From: Kiloniellaceae bacterium | GTDB lineage: Bacteria; Pseudomonadota; Alphaproteobacteria; Kiloniellales; J153 | Reading direction: 5' to 3' | Assembly (NCBI GenBank): GCA_021776135.1 | Contig: JAJFGL010000054.1 | Location: forward strand, 1-64,000 | DNA length: 64,000 bases | Shown: in pieces, positions 8,346 to 16,408 of the stretch | Numbering within the stretch: position 1 is the stretch's first letter | Layout of the letters: each line of letters begins with the position of its first letter | Made by a program: the position numbers and the translations under genes | The notes under the pieces: model-generated | Told to the model about the DNA's origin: nothing | Databases searched by the model: none | The model's input: only the letters and a program-made list of their open reading frames with translations

Positions 8346-9319
8346 GGCTTGGGCGCGAAGGACCGCTCGAAGAAATCGAGCCAGTTTCCGCCCATGATCT
8401 TGTCCACCCCCGCCGCGTCGAAACCGGCATCGCGCAGGCCCTTGGCCAAACCGGGCAGGTCGCGGTTGCTTTGAAACCAGTCTTGCTGGGGTGGGAATTC
8501 CGCTTGGGCCGCGCTGCCTTCGCCGTAGTCCAGGGTCTTGGTCCAGGTGCCGTTGCGCATCCACTCGACCACGGAATCCGGCTGGTCCTGGCACAGGTCC
8601 GAGCCGATGCCGACCCGCTCCACCCCCATGACCTCCACCGTGCGCGCGGCCATGGCGCAGAACGCGGCCAGGCTGCAATCGCCGCCGTCCTTCAGGTGAT
8701 GGGGATAGAGGCTGAGACCCAGCATCCCGCCGCTTTGCCCCAGGGCGCGCAGCACTTCCGGCGATTTATTACGCCGGGCGGGATGCCAGTCATGGGGATT
8801 GGCGTGGGTGATGGCGATCGGGCGCTGGGACAGCTCGATCGCTTCCAGGGTCGAGCGTTCGGCGCTGTGGGACATGTCGATGACCAGGCCGGCCCGGTTC
8901 ATCTCGCGGATCGCCTCGCGCCCCATGCGGGTGATGCCGGGGTCTTCCGCCTCGTAACAGCCGGTGGCGAGCAGGCTTTGATTGTTATAGCTGAGCTGCA
9001 TGAAACGCAGGCCCAGATCGTGCAGCACCTGGATCAAGCCAATGTCGTCTTCCATGGGCGAACAGTTCTGGGCCCCGAAGAAAATCGCCGTGCGCCCCTC
9101 GTCCCGCGCGCGGGCGGCATCGGCGGCGCCGCGGCCCAGGAAAATCAACTCCGGGTAAGTTTCGAAACGACGGTTCCACGCGGTCAGGCGTTCAACCGTT
9201 TCGCGAAAGTCCTCCCAATAGGAAACGGTGACGTGCACGGCGCTAACGCCGCCCGCCTGCATGTCGCGGAAAATACGCTCCGACCAGTTACAGTATTGCA
9301 GGCCGTCTATAATCAGCAT
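8342..9319 (-). CDS. Membrane dipeptidase (M19) family homologue lacking part of the metal site
   Basis: 325 residues, the length of M19 renal-dipeptidase homologues. Recognisable blocks: IDMSHSAERSTLEAIE (His151), IAITHANPHDWHPARRNKS (His172) and RVGIGSDLCQD. The N-terminal HxD zinc pair of the family is absent (IDGLQYCNW, residues 4-12), and the position of the bridging Glu appears to be Gln84 (FFGAQN). The first metal site is therefore probably lost while the two later His ligands remain. The sequence resembles the PA5396-type subfamily of the Pseudomonas glycine-betaine region. It precedes the 560-residue protein with a 4-base overlap and follows the methyltransferase by 17 bases. Whether it hydrolyses anything is uncertain. 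Confidence 0.85.
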   Translation of the reverse strand: MLIIDGLQYCNWSERIFRDMQAGGVSAVHVTVSYWEDFRETVERLTAWNRRFETYPELIFLGRGAADAARARDEGRTAIFFGAQNCSPMEDDIGLIQVLHDLGLRFMQLSYNNQSLLATGCYEAEDPGITRMGREAIREMNRAGLVIDMSHSAERSTLEAIELSQRPIAITHANPHDWHPARRNKSPEVLRALGQSGGMLGLSLYPHHLKDGGDCSLAAFCAMAARTVEVMGVERVGIGSDLCQDQPDSVVEWMRNGTWTKTLDYGEGSAAQAEFPPQQDWFQSNRDLPGLAKGLRDAGFDAAGVDKIMGGNWLDFFERSFAPKP

Positions 9320-9336
9320 GGGATAATCAACACGGC

Positions 9337-10188
9337 TTATCTCCGCCGCGCGATCATAACCACCGGGGCGATACGGCCCTTGCGAAGGTTCTCCAAGGTG
9401 TTTTTGAACTTCACCGGCGCGCTCTCGCCCATGACCAGATGCACGCCCAGGGGCGGCGGCGGCGTGCCCGGCGGAACAATGCGGCGCTCGAAGAACTCGA
9501 TGGCCATGACGCGCCGCTCCTCGACCTCCAAAACCTCGAAACCGGCGGCGTCCAGCAACCCGCGCATGTCATCGGGGGTGGCCAGGAAGCTGGTCGCCGG
9601 GGTTTCCGCCCAGGGCACGGGAAAGGTCAGATCCTCGCCGTTCATTTTCATCACGTCGTAGGCGCAGAACACCGCGCCCGGTTTCAGCACCCTGGCGATT
9701 TCGGCGTACAACTCGGCGCGGGCGGCGATGTTCATGGCCACATGGATGGTGATGGCGGCATGAAAGGCGGCGTCCTCGAAAGGCATGTCCAGGGCGCTGG
9801 CGGTCTCGAAGGCGATCTTATCGCTCAAGCCCGTCATATCGGTCAGGGCCTTGGCGGCGGCGATGTAGTCGGGCGTCAAGTCGATGCCGGAAACCCGGCA
9901 GCCGATCTCCGCCGCCAGATAGCGCGCCGCGCCGCCGATGCCGCAGCCCACATCAAGCACCGACATGCCGGCGTTCAAGCCCATCTTGGCGACCGCGTGG
10001 ACCGTCGCCTCGCGCCCGCCGATATGAAATTCGTCCACCGGCGCCAGGTCTTCGGCGCGCAAGGCCGTCTCGTCGAGCCCGGCGGCCTTGAGCCCGCCGC
10101 GTATGCGCGCCAACAAATCCGCATCCCCATAATGCGCCGCGACGGCGCTTTCCTCGCTGCACGCAGCGGTGCTTTCCTTGACGGTCAT
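9337..10188 (-). CDS. Class I SAM-dependent methyltransferase (sarcosine/dimethylglycine methyltransferase-like)
   Basis: 283 residues. SAM motif I is VLDVGCGIGGAARYLA at about residues 68-83; later motifs VSGIDLTPDYI, FHAAITIHVAMNI and LKPGAVFCAYDVMK follow in order. The N-terminal AAHYGDADLLARIRGGL and HIGGREATVHAVAKMGL resemble glycine/sarcosine/dimethylglycine N-methyltransferases and related enzymes. It is the first gene of the operon with the dipeptidase homologue, the 560-residue protein and the DUF3726 protein. Acting on a methylated glycine or related amine is plausible from context; the true acceptor is unknown. Confidence 0.82.
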   Translation of the reverse strand: MTVKESTAACSEESAVAAHYGDADLLARIRGGLKAAGLDETALRAEDLAPVDEFHIGGREATVHAVAKMGLNAGMSVLDVGCGIGGAARYLAAEIGCRVSGIDLTPDYIAAAKALTDMTGLSDKIAFETASALDMPFEDAAFHAAITIHVAMNIAARAELYAEIARVLKPGAVFCAYDVMKMNGEDLTFPVPWAETPATSFLATPDDMRGLLDAAGFEVLEVEERRVMAIEFFERRIVPPGTPPPPLGVHLVMGESAPVKFKNTLENLRKGRIAPVVMIARRR

Positions 10189-10280
10189 AAAGGCACCTCC
10201 CTAAGATTGCGCCCGGATGATAGCGGCGCCCCGGCAAGACGACAAACCAGAGCCTAGGACAATCCCATTCCCGTGGTTAC

Positions 10281-10357
10281 GTCCTTCGACAGGCTCAGGA
10301 TGAGGAAAATCTTGTGTGGCATAAAGAAAAATCCTCATGCTGAGCCTGTCGAAGCAC
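10281..10357. repeat. Dispersed inverted repeat (GTCCTTCGACAGGCTCAGGA type)
   Basis: Arms GTCCTTCGACAGGCTCAGGA and its inverse bracket a loop that also occurs in the copy at 131-212. It lies in the gap between the divergent methyltransferase and oxidoreductase genes. Confidence 0.85.
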
Positions 10358-10449
10358 GCACTACGCCGGTCCAGGTTTTCCCCCGGCGGCGGTACAACGA
10401 TTTGCGACTATCCTGACACTCGGCCCCCAACCTTTGGAGACTCATAGAC

Positions 10450-11532
10450 GTGACCAGCAAACTCTTTTCCCCCTTTCCCCTACGCGGGCTGAGCCTGCCC
10501 AACCGCATCGTGGTCGCGCCCATGTGCCAGTACAGCGCCGATGACGGCTCGCTCACCGATTGGCACCTGATGCACCTGGGCCAGTTCGCGGCCGGCGGCG
10601 CCGGGTTGATCATGGTCGAGGCCACGGGGGTCGAGGCGGCGGGGCGCATCACCCTCGGCTGCTCCGGCTTGTATAGCGACGCCAACGAGGCCGCCCTGGC
10701 GCGGACGGTCCGGTTCTGCCGCGATCACGGCGCGGCCAAGCTCGGCCTTCAGCTTGCCCACGCCGGGCGCAAGGCCTCCTGCCACCGGCCCTGGCAAGGC
10801 CGGATGCCTTTGGGCGCCGGCGAGGGCGCCTGGCAGACTTACGGGCCTTCCGCCCTGGCCTTCGACCGGGACTGGCACACACCGGAGGAACTGAATCGCG
10901 CCGGGCTGGATCGCATCAAGGCCGGCTTCGTCCAGGCCGCGAAGCGCGCCCAGCGCATCGGTTTCGATCTGCTCGAGGTTCACTGCGCCCACGGCTACCT
11001 GCTGCACTCCTTCCTCTCGCCGCTTAGCAACCGGCGCGGCGACGACTACGGCGGCGCCCAAGAAAACCGCCTGCGCTTTCCCCTGGAGGTCTTCGCCGCC
11101 GTGCGCGAAGTCTGGCCCGAAGACAAGCCCCTGGGCCTGCGGGTTTCCGCCAGCGATTGGGCGCCCGGCGGCTGGGATATCGAGGGCACGATCGCCTTCG
11201 CCAAGGCCCTGAAAGACCTCGGCTGCGACTTCATGGACGTGTCCAGCGGCGGCAACGCGGCCGATCAAAAGATCGACACCGGCCCCGGCTATCAAACCCA
11301 CTTCGCGGCGGCGGTGCGGCGGGAAACCGGCCTAGCCACCATGGCCGTGGGCGAAATCACCGAGCCAATCCAGGCCGAGACGATCCTAAAAACCGGCCAA
11401 GCCGACCTGATCGCCCTCGCCCGCGGGTTATTGTACGACCCAAGATGGCCCTGGCACGCGGCGCAAGCCCTGGGCGACAAGGCCTTCTGCCCGCCGCAGT
11501 ACTTGCGCGCCCATCCAACCCTGGTGCCCTGA
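10450..11532 (+). CDS. NADH:flavin oxidoreductase, OYE family (YqjM-like class)
   Basis: 360 residues with a GTG start and GGAG 11 bases upstream. It is an FMN-binding TIM barrel. YqjM-class features are present: MCQYSA with Cys26 and Tyr28, HCAHGYLLHSFLSPLSNRR with the substrate-binding His pair, and the FMN-phosphate block MAVGEITEPIQAE...DLIALARGLL. These enzymes reduce activated C=C bonds with NAD(P)H. It appears monocistronic, between repeat-rich gaps, so no physiological substrate can be read from neighbours. Confidence 0.93.
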   Translation: MTSKLFSPFPLRGLSLPNRIVVAPMCQYSADDGSLTDWHLMHLGQFAAGGAGLIMVEATGVEAAGRITLGCSGLYSDANEAALARTVRFCRDHGAAKLGLQLAHAGRKASCHRPWQGRMPLGAGEGAWQTYGPSALAFDRDWHTPEELNRAGLDRIKAGFVQAAKRAQRIGFDLLEVHCAHGYLLHSFLSPLSNRRGDDYGGAQENRLRFPLEVFAAVREVWPEDKPLGLRVSASDWAPGGWDIEGTIAFAKALKDLGCDFMDVSSGGNAADQKIDTGPGYQTHFAAAVRRETGLATMAVGEITEPIQAETILKTGQADLIALARGLLYDPRWPWHAAQALGDKAFCPPQYLRAHPTLVP

Positions 11533-11576
11533 CCCGTTTGAACGGCCGGGCACGGACGGCCTCGGGCACCGCAAGC

Positions 11577-11690
11577 CCCCCCCAGCCTAACCCTCCCCCT
11601 CAAGGGGGGAGGGAATGAAGAGCGCGGACCTGTCAAAATTACCCCTCCCCCTTCGAGGGGGGAGGGTGCGCGAAGCGCGGGTGGGGGTGA
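11577..11690. repeat. Facing pair of CCCTCCCC palindromic repeats
   Basis: Copies lie at about 11577-11614 and 11641-11690 between the OYE-family and DUF2817 genes; the second has the variant core CCTTCGAGG. Confidence 0.85.
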
Positions 11691-11791
11691 CAGCGACGCC
11701 AGACAAGCTCGGCGCTAGACGACCCGCGACATCGCAGCCGCGCTTCGGCTAGTCTAACCCCTTACCCCGCGATTCCTTAGGAGACCGCCCC

Positions 11792-12910
11792 GTGCCCGCA
11801 CACCCCTTCGATCATCCCTTCGATCTCGCCGCCTGTTTTTCCGCCGACTACAGCCAGGCGCGGACGCGTTTTCTGGCCGCGGCCAAGGACGCGGGCGGGA
11901 CTTTACGCGCCTACGGCAATCCGCTCAGCGGCCCCCAGGGCGAGGCCCTGTCCTGCGACACCGCCTGGTTCGGCCCCCAGGACGCGGGCAAGGTTCTGGT
12001 CCTGCAATCGGCCACCCACGGGGTCGAGGGCTTTACCGGCTCGGGCGCGATTCTCGATTGGCTGGGCGCGGGCGGCGCGCGGGCGCTGCCGGCGGATACC
12101 GCCGCCCTGGCGATCCACGCCATCAACCCCCACGGCTTCGCCTGGCTGCGCCGGGTGACCGAGGAGAACGTGGACCTCAACCGCAACTTCGTCGATTTCG
12201 ACGCGCCCCTGCCGGAGAACGCCGGCCACGACGAGCTGGCCGACGCCCTGGTGCCGAGCGCCCTCTCCGGCCCCGCCTTCGAGGCGGCGGAGGCCAAGAT
12301 CGCGGCCTGGCGCGAAAAGCACGGCGAGAAAGCCTTCAGCATGGCGCGCGGCGGGGGCCAGTATAAGCACGCGCACTCCATGTTCTACGGCGGATCGGGG
12401 CCGACCTGGTCGCGGCGCACCCTGGAGGCGATCCTGGACGACAACGGCTTGCCCGCGCGCGCCCAGGTCGCGGTCATCGACTATCACACGGGCCTCGGCC
12501 CCTTCGGTTACGGCGAGCCCATCTGCAGCCACTTGGAAGGCACCCAAGCCCTGGCCCGCGCCAAGCGCTGGTACGGCGATTCGCTGACCGAGCCGGCGGC
12601 CGGCACCTCCTCCTCCGTGCCCAAGGTCGGCCTGAACGAATGCGGCTGGGACGCGAAACTGGGCGAGCGCCTCACCTTCGTCGCCCTGGAATACGGCACC
12701 TACACGCCGGAGCGCGGGCGTCTGGTTCTGCGCGACGACCACTGGCTGCACGCCCAGACCAACGTTCAGTGGGACGCCCCCGAAACCCAACGCATCAAGC
12801 AACAAATCCGCGACCACTTCTACCCCGACACCGACGACTGGCGCGAGATGGTGCTGTTCAGAAGTCGGCAGGTGGTAAGGCAGGCGACGGTGGGGTTGGG
12901 TGGGGAGTGA
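11792..12910 (+). CDS. DUF2817 protein (M14-like zinc carboxypeptidase fold)
   Basis: 372 residues; the GTG start has AGGAG 8 bases upstream. The order of motifs fits DUF2817: SATHGVEGFTGSGA (His and Glu of a carboxypeptidase-type HxxE), EENVDLNRNFVDFD, AVIDYHTGLGPFGYGE (second zinc His) and FVALEYGTY (candidate catalytic Glu). The family is related to M14 carboxypeptidases and is thought to cleave or deacylate small peptides. There is no signal peptide, so it is probably cytoplasmic. The last codons meet the start of an A+T-rich cassette region. Confidence 0.85.
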   Translation: MPAHPFDHPFDLAACFSADYSQARTRFLAAAKDAGGTLRAYGNPLSGPQGEALSCDTAWFGPQDAGKVLVLQSATHGVEGFTGSGAILDWLGAGGARALPADTAALAIHAINPHGFAWLRRVTEENVDLNRNFVDFDAPLPENAGHDELADALVPSALSGPAFEAAEAKIAAWREKHGEKAFSMARGGGQYKHAHSMFYGGSGPTWSRRTLEAILDDNGLPARAQVAVIDYHTGLGPFGYGEPICSHLEGTQALARAKRWYGDSLTEPAAGTSSSVPKVGLNECGWDAKLGERLTFVALEYGTYTPERGRLVLRDDHWLHAQTNVQWDAPETQRIKQQIRDHFYPDTDDWREMVLFRSRQVVRQATVGLGGE

Positions 12911-12957
12911 GGGGGGAGTCCGAGGAGGAGACGATGCGCGCGGCGTTGATCAATTCG

Positions 12958-12973
12958 ATTACGGTGACACTTA
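12958..12973 (+). repeat. ATTACGGTGACACTTA repeat at the edge of the tandem cassette
   Basis: One copy of the motif that bounds the 4.65-5.6 kb cassette abuts the first GCAAGACCTGACCCC repeat. A degenerate copy (ATTATGGTGACAGTTCACT, 14989-15007) lies past the cassette, beside the dioxygenase start. Confidence 0.7.
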
Positions 12974-13022
12974 ATTGCAAGACCTGACCCCGTAGGTGCA
13001 ATCTTCTCGAAGAGGTTCTCGA

Positions 13023-13487
13023 ATGATGAAATTTACAGCACTCCAATCCATCCAAAATTATCGCACCGCACTCCTTGGGGTCTTGCCGGCCGTGCAATTG
13101 GCAGACATTCCGTGGCGTAGGCCAGATGCTTACGATGAATGGCGTGATATTGCGAGGGCGTTGTATGACGCGCTGGTCATAGAAAGATTGCGTTGGGAGT
13201 TTCCAGAAGAACTCTGGGACGATTTCAAAATCCCAGCTTATGACATGTTACTTGAGGACTACGGCCCCTATTCTTGGATTGAAGTACTTGAGCATCGAGG
13301 CACCAGCGTATGTGTTTTTCACGCACTTTCCACCGAAAATGAACCGTTCGACCAGGTTGAGTACCGCCTAGTCTCGCCGAACGGAATTCCTCTTTCTTCA
13401 GAATTGAATACTGTTGCTTTTGATAAGGCAAAATTCAATCTTCGCCTTTCTGAGAATTTCGAGAGCTTTCTTAAATCTCACACATAG
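13023..13487 (+). CDS. Small unknown protein, first copy of a tandem pair (154 residues)
   Basis: Starts at the first of two adjacent ATGs, with AGAGG upstream; a GTG 27 bases earlier is less likely. The protein (KFTALQSIQNYRTALLGVLPAVQL, FPEELWDDFKIPAYDMLLEDYGPYSWIEVLEHRG, SVCVFHALSTENEPFDQVEYRLVSPNG) is soluble and acidic, with no signal peptide or membrane helix. I cannot name a family; it has the look of an immunity or adaptor protein. It shares about 92 percent of residues with the next gene, and most differences fall in the first half. Confidence 0.7.
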   Translation: MMKFTALQSIQNYRTALLGVLPAVQLADIPWRRPDAYDEWRDIARALYDALVIERLRWEFPEELWDDFKIPAYDMLLEDYGPYSWIEVLEHRGTSVCVFHALSTENEPFDQVEYRLVSPNGIPLSSELNTVAFDKAKFNLRLSENFESFLKSHT

Positions 13488-13586
13488 GGTCGGGTCTTGT
13501 AATACAACATCTGGCTGAATGCAGGAACATGTGCATGATGGCAAGACCTGAACCCGTAGGTGCAATCTTCTCGAAGAGGTTCTCGA

Positions 13587-14051
13587 ATGGTGAAATTTAC
13601 AGCACTCCAAGCCATCCAAATTTTTCGCACCGCACTCCTTGGGGTCTTGCCGGCCGTGCAATTGGCAGACATTCCGTGGCGTAGGCTAGATGCATACGAT
13701 GAATGGGATGATATTGCGACGGTGTTGTATAACGCGCTGGTCATAGAAACATTGCGTGGGGAGTTTCCAGAAGAACTCTGGGACGATTTCAAAATCCCAG
13801 CTTATGACATGTTACTTGAGGACTACGGTCCCTATTCTTGGATTGAAGTGCTTGAGCATCGAGGCACCAGCGTATGTGTCTTTCACGCACTTTCCACCGA
13901 AAATGAACCGTTCGACCAGGTTGAGTATCGCATTGTATCGCCGAACGGCATTCCTCTTTCTTCAGAGTTGAATACTGTTGCTTTTGATAAGGCAAAATTC
14001 AATCTTCGCCTTTCTGAGAATTTCGAGAGCTTGCTTAAATCTCACACATAG
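13587..14051 (+). CDS. Small unknown protein, second copy of the tandem pair (154 residues)
   Basis: Paralogue of the preceding gene, displaced by exactly 564 bases. The ribosome site is the same, but the second codon is GTG instead of ATG. I count about 13 residue differences, clustered at positions 2-60 (for example Arg to Asp, Arg to Thr, Trp to Gly), while residues 60-150 are nearly identical. That pattern suggests diversification of one face or partial gene conversion, and the open frame in both copies suggests both are functional. Function unknown. Confidence 0.7.
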   Translation: MVKFTALQAIQIFRTALLGVLPAVQLADIPWRRLDAYDEWDDIATVLYNALVIETLRGEFPEELWDDFKIPAYDMLLEDYGPYSWIEVLEHRGTSVCVFHALSTENEPFDQVEYRIVSPNGIPLSSELNTVAFDKAKFNLRLSENFESLLKSHT

Positions 14052-14144
14052 GGTCGGGTCTTGTAATACAACATCTGGCTGAATCCAGGAACATGTGCAT
14101 GATTGCAAGACCTGACCCCACGCTCGCAGTCGGATTCACCCACA

Positions 14145-14984
14145 CTAATGCGGCACATCGCCCTTCAACGTAATCCGGTGCAGCAGGCGTTTGTGGCCGT
14201 GGTAATCGTTGACCGGATAGTGCTGGGTGCAGCGGTTGTCCCAAAAGGCCAGAGCGCCGGGCGACCAGATGAAGCGGCAGGTGAACTCGGCGCGTATTTG
14301 ATGGGCGAATAAAAATTGAAGCAAGGGCGCGCTTTCGGCCTCCGTCATGTCCTCGAAACGCACGCTATGGCCGGGATTGACATACAAGGCCTTGCGCCCG
14401 GTTTCGGGGTGGGTCCGCACCACCGGGTGAAACGCCTCGGTCTTTAGGGCGCCGGCGTCCTTGCCCGACTCCCCGATGCGGTCCGTGCGGGTCTCTGCCG
14501 CCGCTGGTATGGCGCCCGAATTCAGCGCTTTGAGCGGCGCCAGCAGGGCCTTCATGCCGTCCGACAGCGCCTCATAGGCCGCATACATGTCGGCGAACAG
14601 GGTATCCCCGCCGGTCGGCGGCAGTTCCTTGGCGTGCAGGATGGTGGCCATGGGCGGTTCCGTGAGATAGGCCGTATCGCTGTGCCATATGCCGCCGAAA
14701 TTCACGGTCTCCCCCGCCCGTTTCAGGACCGGCACGACCAAGGGAAACGCCGCCAAGCCCTTAACGAAGGGATATTCCACCGCCTCGCCAAAACACGCGG
14801 CGAAGGTCATGAGTTGGCCGGGGTCCAAATCCTGATCGCGGAAAAAAATGACGCCGTGGGTCAGCAAGGCCGCGCGAATCCACGCCACGGTTTGCGCGCT
14901 TAGCCGACCGCGCAGATCGAGGCCGGATAGTTCCGCCCCGATAGACGGGCCTAAAGGGGTAATCGAAATTTGTTTCTCAGACAT
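14145..14984 (-). CDS. TauD/TfdA-family Fe(II)/2-oxoglutarate dioxygenase
   Basis: 279 residues. The iron-binding HxD is WHSDTAYL (His101, Asp103); the distal His and 2-oxoglutarate-binding Arg lie in HKRLLHRITLKGD near residues 264-274. The N-terminus (ITPLGPSIGAELSGLDLRG) is typical of taurine dioxygenase relatives. Such enzymes oxidise sulfonates, aryloxy acids or quaternary amines. It stands alone, flanked on one side by the tandem cassette and on the other by repeats, so the substrate is open; a quaternary amine would suit the wider region. Confidence 0.92.
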   Translation of the reverse strand: MSEKQISITPLGPSIGAELSGLDLRGRLSAQTVAWIRAALLTHGVIFFRDQDLDPGQLMTFAACFGEAVEYPFVKGLAAFPLVVPVLKRAGETVNFGGIWHSDTAYLTEPPMATILHAKELPPTGGDTLFADMYAAYEALSDGMKALLAPLKALNSGAIPAAAETRTDRIGESGKDAGALKTEAFHPVVRTHPETGRKALYVNPGHSVRFEDMTEAESAPLLQFLFAHQIRAEFTCRFIWSPGALAFWDNRCTQHYPVNDYHGHKRLLHRITLKGDVPH

Positions 14985-15047
14985 ATGAATTATGGTGACA
15001 GTTCACTAAGAATTGCCGTGCCTCACGGGTGGTCCGAAAAAGAAATT

Positions 15048-15253
15048 TACCACGAAGGCGCGAAGACACAAAGAACACTCCAAGACGTCACCCACGGACT
15101 TGATCCGTGGGTCCATGGTCAAGCCAGTCTCGGGGTTCGATGGATTGCCGGATCAAGTCCGGCAATGACGGGTTGGGAGGACTAGAGATTTTACCACGAA
15201 GGTACAAAGAAAAATAAAAATATCTTCTTCGCGCCTTCGCGCCTTCGTGGTTA
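15048..15253. repeat. Nested repeat cluster (CCACGAAGG type around a REP pair)
   Basis: Outer arms TTACCACGAAGGCGCGAAGA (15047-15066) and a facing copy ending CGCCTTCGTGGTTA (15240-15253) enclose REP-type arms at 15088-15114 (CCCACGGACTTGATCCGTGG) and 15142-15171 (GATTGCCGGATCAAGTCCGG). No gene lies between the dioxygenase and the dehydrogenase. Confidence 0.8.
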
Positions 15254-15263
15254 CCCCTAACTT

Positions 15264-16220
15264 TCAGGCCCGCCGCACAACCGCTTCCGCGCCCGCTTGC
15301 TCCGGCTCGCTGTCTTCGAGTTCCGCCGGAAAGCCGGGCGCGCGCAAGTCGGTGGCGCAGGCGTCTTCGTGGCGCTTGACGATCATGGAGGACCAGGCGC
15401 GGGCGCCGTAACGCGCCTGCCCGTCCTTGAAGATACCCGACACCAGGGGCGAGATTTCAAGCGGCACGCCAGCGCGCGCGGCCACCGCTTCGAACAGGCC
15501 CATGTCCTTCAAGACCAGATCCATGGTGAAATTTATATTGTAGCTGCCGTTCAGGATCACCTGGCTTTCCGTCTCGTGCACGAAGGAGTTGCCCGAGGAC
15601 AGGCGTATCGCCTCATAGGCGGTGGCCAAGTCCATGCCGGCCTGCTTGGATACCGTGAGCGCCTCGCCCAGCGCCGCCAGGTGAACCGAGGCCAGGTAGT
15701 TGGTCACCACCTTGAGCACCGAGGCCGAACCCAGGGGCCCGCAGTGCAAGATGCGCCGCCCCATGGCGGTGAGCGCCGGCAAGGCGGCCTCGAAGCCGGC
15801 GCGCGCGCCGCCCACGAAGATGGCGATGTTGCCGGTCGCCGCCCGGTGACAGCCGCCCGAGACCGGCGCGTCCATGGCCGTGGCGCCCTTGGCCGCGACC
15901 AGTGCGCCAAGGCGTTTGACCTCGGCCTCGTCGGTGGTGCTCATCTCCAGCCACAGCTTGCCGGGCGCGAGGCCGGCGAGAACGCCATCGGCGTCTTCCA
16001 TGACCGCGGCGCTGATGGCCGGCGACGGCAGGCAGGTGATAATGAGATCGCAGGCTTCCGCCAGGGCCTTAGGCGAGTCGGCCACTTGCGCGCCGCCGTC
16101 CAGAAAGGCTTGGACCGCGCCCGCATCCAGGTCACGCACGGTCAAGTCGAAACCCTGGCGCAACAGACTCCCCGCCAGCTTGCCGCCGACATTGCCGAGG
16201 CCGATGAAACCGATCTTCAT
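15264..16220 (-). CDS. Beta-hydroxyacid dehydrogenase family (3-hydroxyisobutyrate dehydrogenase/tartronate semialdehyde reductase type)
   Basis: 318 residues from the ATG preceded by GGAGAA; a longer frame starting 45 bases upstream has no support. The Rossmann motif IGFIGLGNVGGKL lies at residues 3-15, the substrate-binding block DAPVSGGCHRAATGNIAIFVGG in the middle, and the catalytic Lys in VLKVVTNYLASV. The family reduces or oxidises small beta-hydroxy acids with NAD(P). It lies downstream of the DeoR regulator gene on the same strand, with a phased CATAC array between them. Specificity cannot be read from the sequence. Confidence 0.88.
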   Translation of the reverse strand: MKIGFIGLGNVGGKLAGSLLRQGFDLTVRDLDAGAVQAFLDGGAQVADSPKALAEACDLIITCLPSPAISAAVMEDADGVLAGLAPGKLWLEMSTTDEAEVKRLGALVAAKGATAMDAPVSGGCHRAATGNIAIFVGGARAGFEAALPALTAMGRRILHCGPLGSASVLKVVTNYLASVHLAALGEALTVSKQAGMDLATAYEAIRLSSGNSFVHETESQVILNGSYNINFTMDLVLKDMGLFEAVAARAGVPLEISPLVSGIFKDGQARYGARAWSSMIVKRHEDACATDLRAPGFPAELEDSEPEQAGAEAVVRRA

Positions 16221-16323
16221 GGCATGTTCTCCAAGTTCTAAAACAGCGGCCGAGCCCAGAGGCAAGACTTTCCCTGGGGAAAATATTTCCCCGTCGCGCG
16301 CCTATGCGGCCAGCGCACGAAAC

Positions 16324-16405
16324 TATACGCGGGTTATGCGGCGTGTCATACGTAAGACATACGTAAGACATACATTTCTATACGCGGCGCATACGCTTTC
16401 CATAC
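16324..16405. promoter_or_regulatory. Phased CATAC/TATAC repeat array, probable operator
   Basis: CATAC or TATAC motifs begin at 16324, 16347, 16358, 16369, 16379, 16390 and 16401, nearly all 10-11 bases apart, so they fall on one face of the helix. The 11-mer CATACGTAAGA is directly repeated at 16347-16357 and 16358-16368. The 9-mer TATACGCGG occurs at 16324 and 16379, 55 bases apart. The array lies between the DeoR stop and the dehydrogenase start. Confidence 0.6.
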
Positions 16406-16408
16406 ACT

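Larger units (their letters stand above)
12977..14119. repeat. Exact 564-bp tandem duplication, two units plus 15 bases
   Basis: GCAAGACCTGACCCC starts at 12977, recurs with one substitution at 13541 and exactly at 14105, always 564 bases apart. Each unit carries one gene. Just after each gene lies GGGTCGGGTCTTG (13487-13499 and 14051-14063), the near-inverse of the leading repeat, so each gene is flanked by short inverted repeats. The region is A+T-richer than its neighbours. Confidence 0.9.

Noticed and set aside
6273-8474. A 733-codon plus-strand open frame opposite the DUF3726 and 560-residue protein genes
   Set aside because: It is antisense to two coupled genes with clear start-stop overlaps, is Gly/Gln/Arg/His-rich and has no domain; long antisense frames are expected in high-GC DNA.
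15088-15171. REP-type arms considered as a tRNA or riboswitch because of their strong pairing
   Set aside because: The sequence matches the dispersed CCGGACTTGATCCGG repeat family found elsewhere in the window and has no tRNA features or conserved aptamer core.
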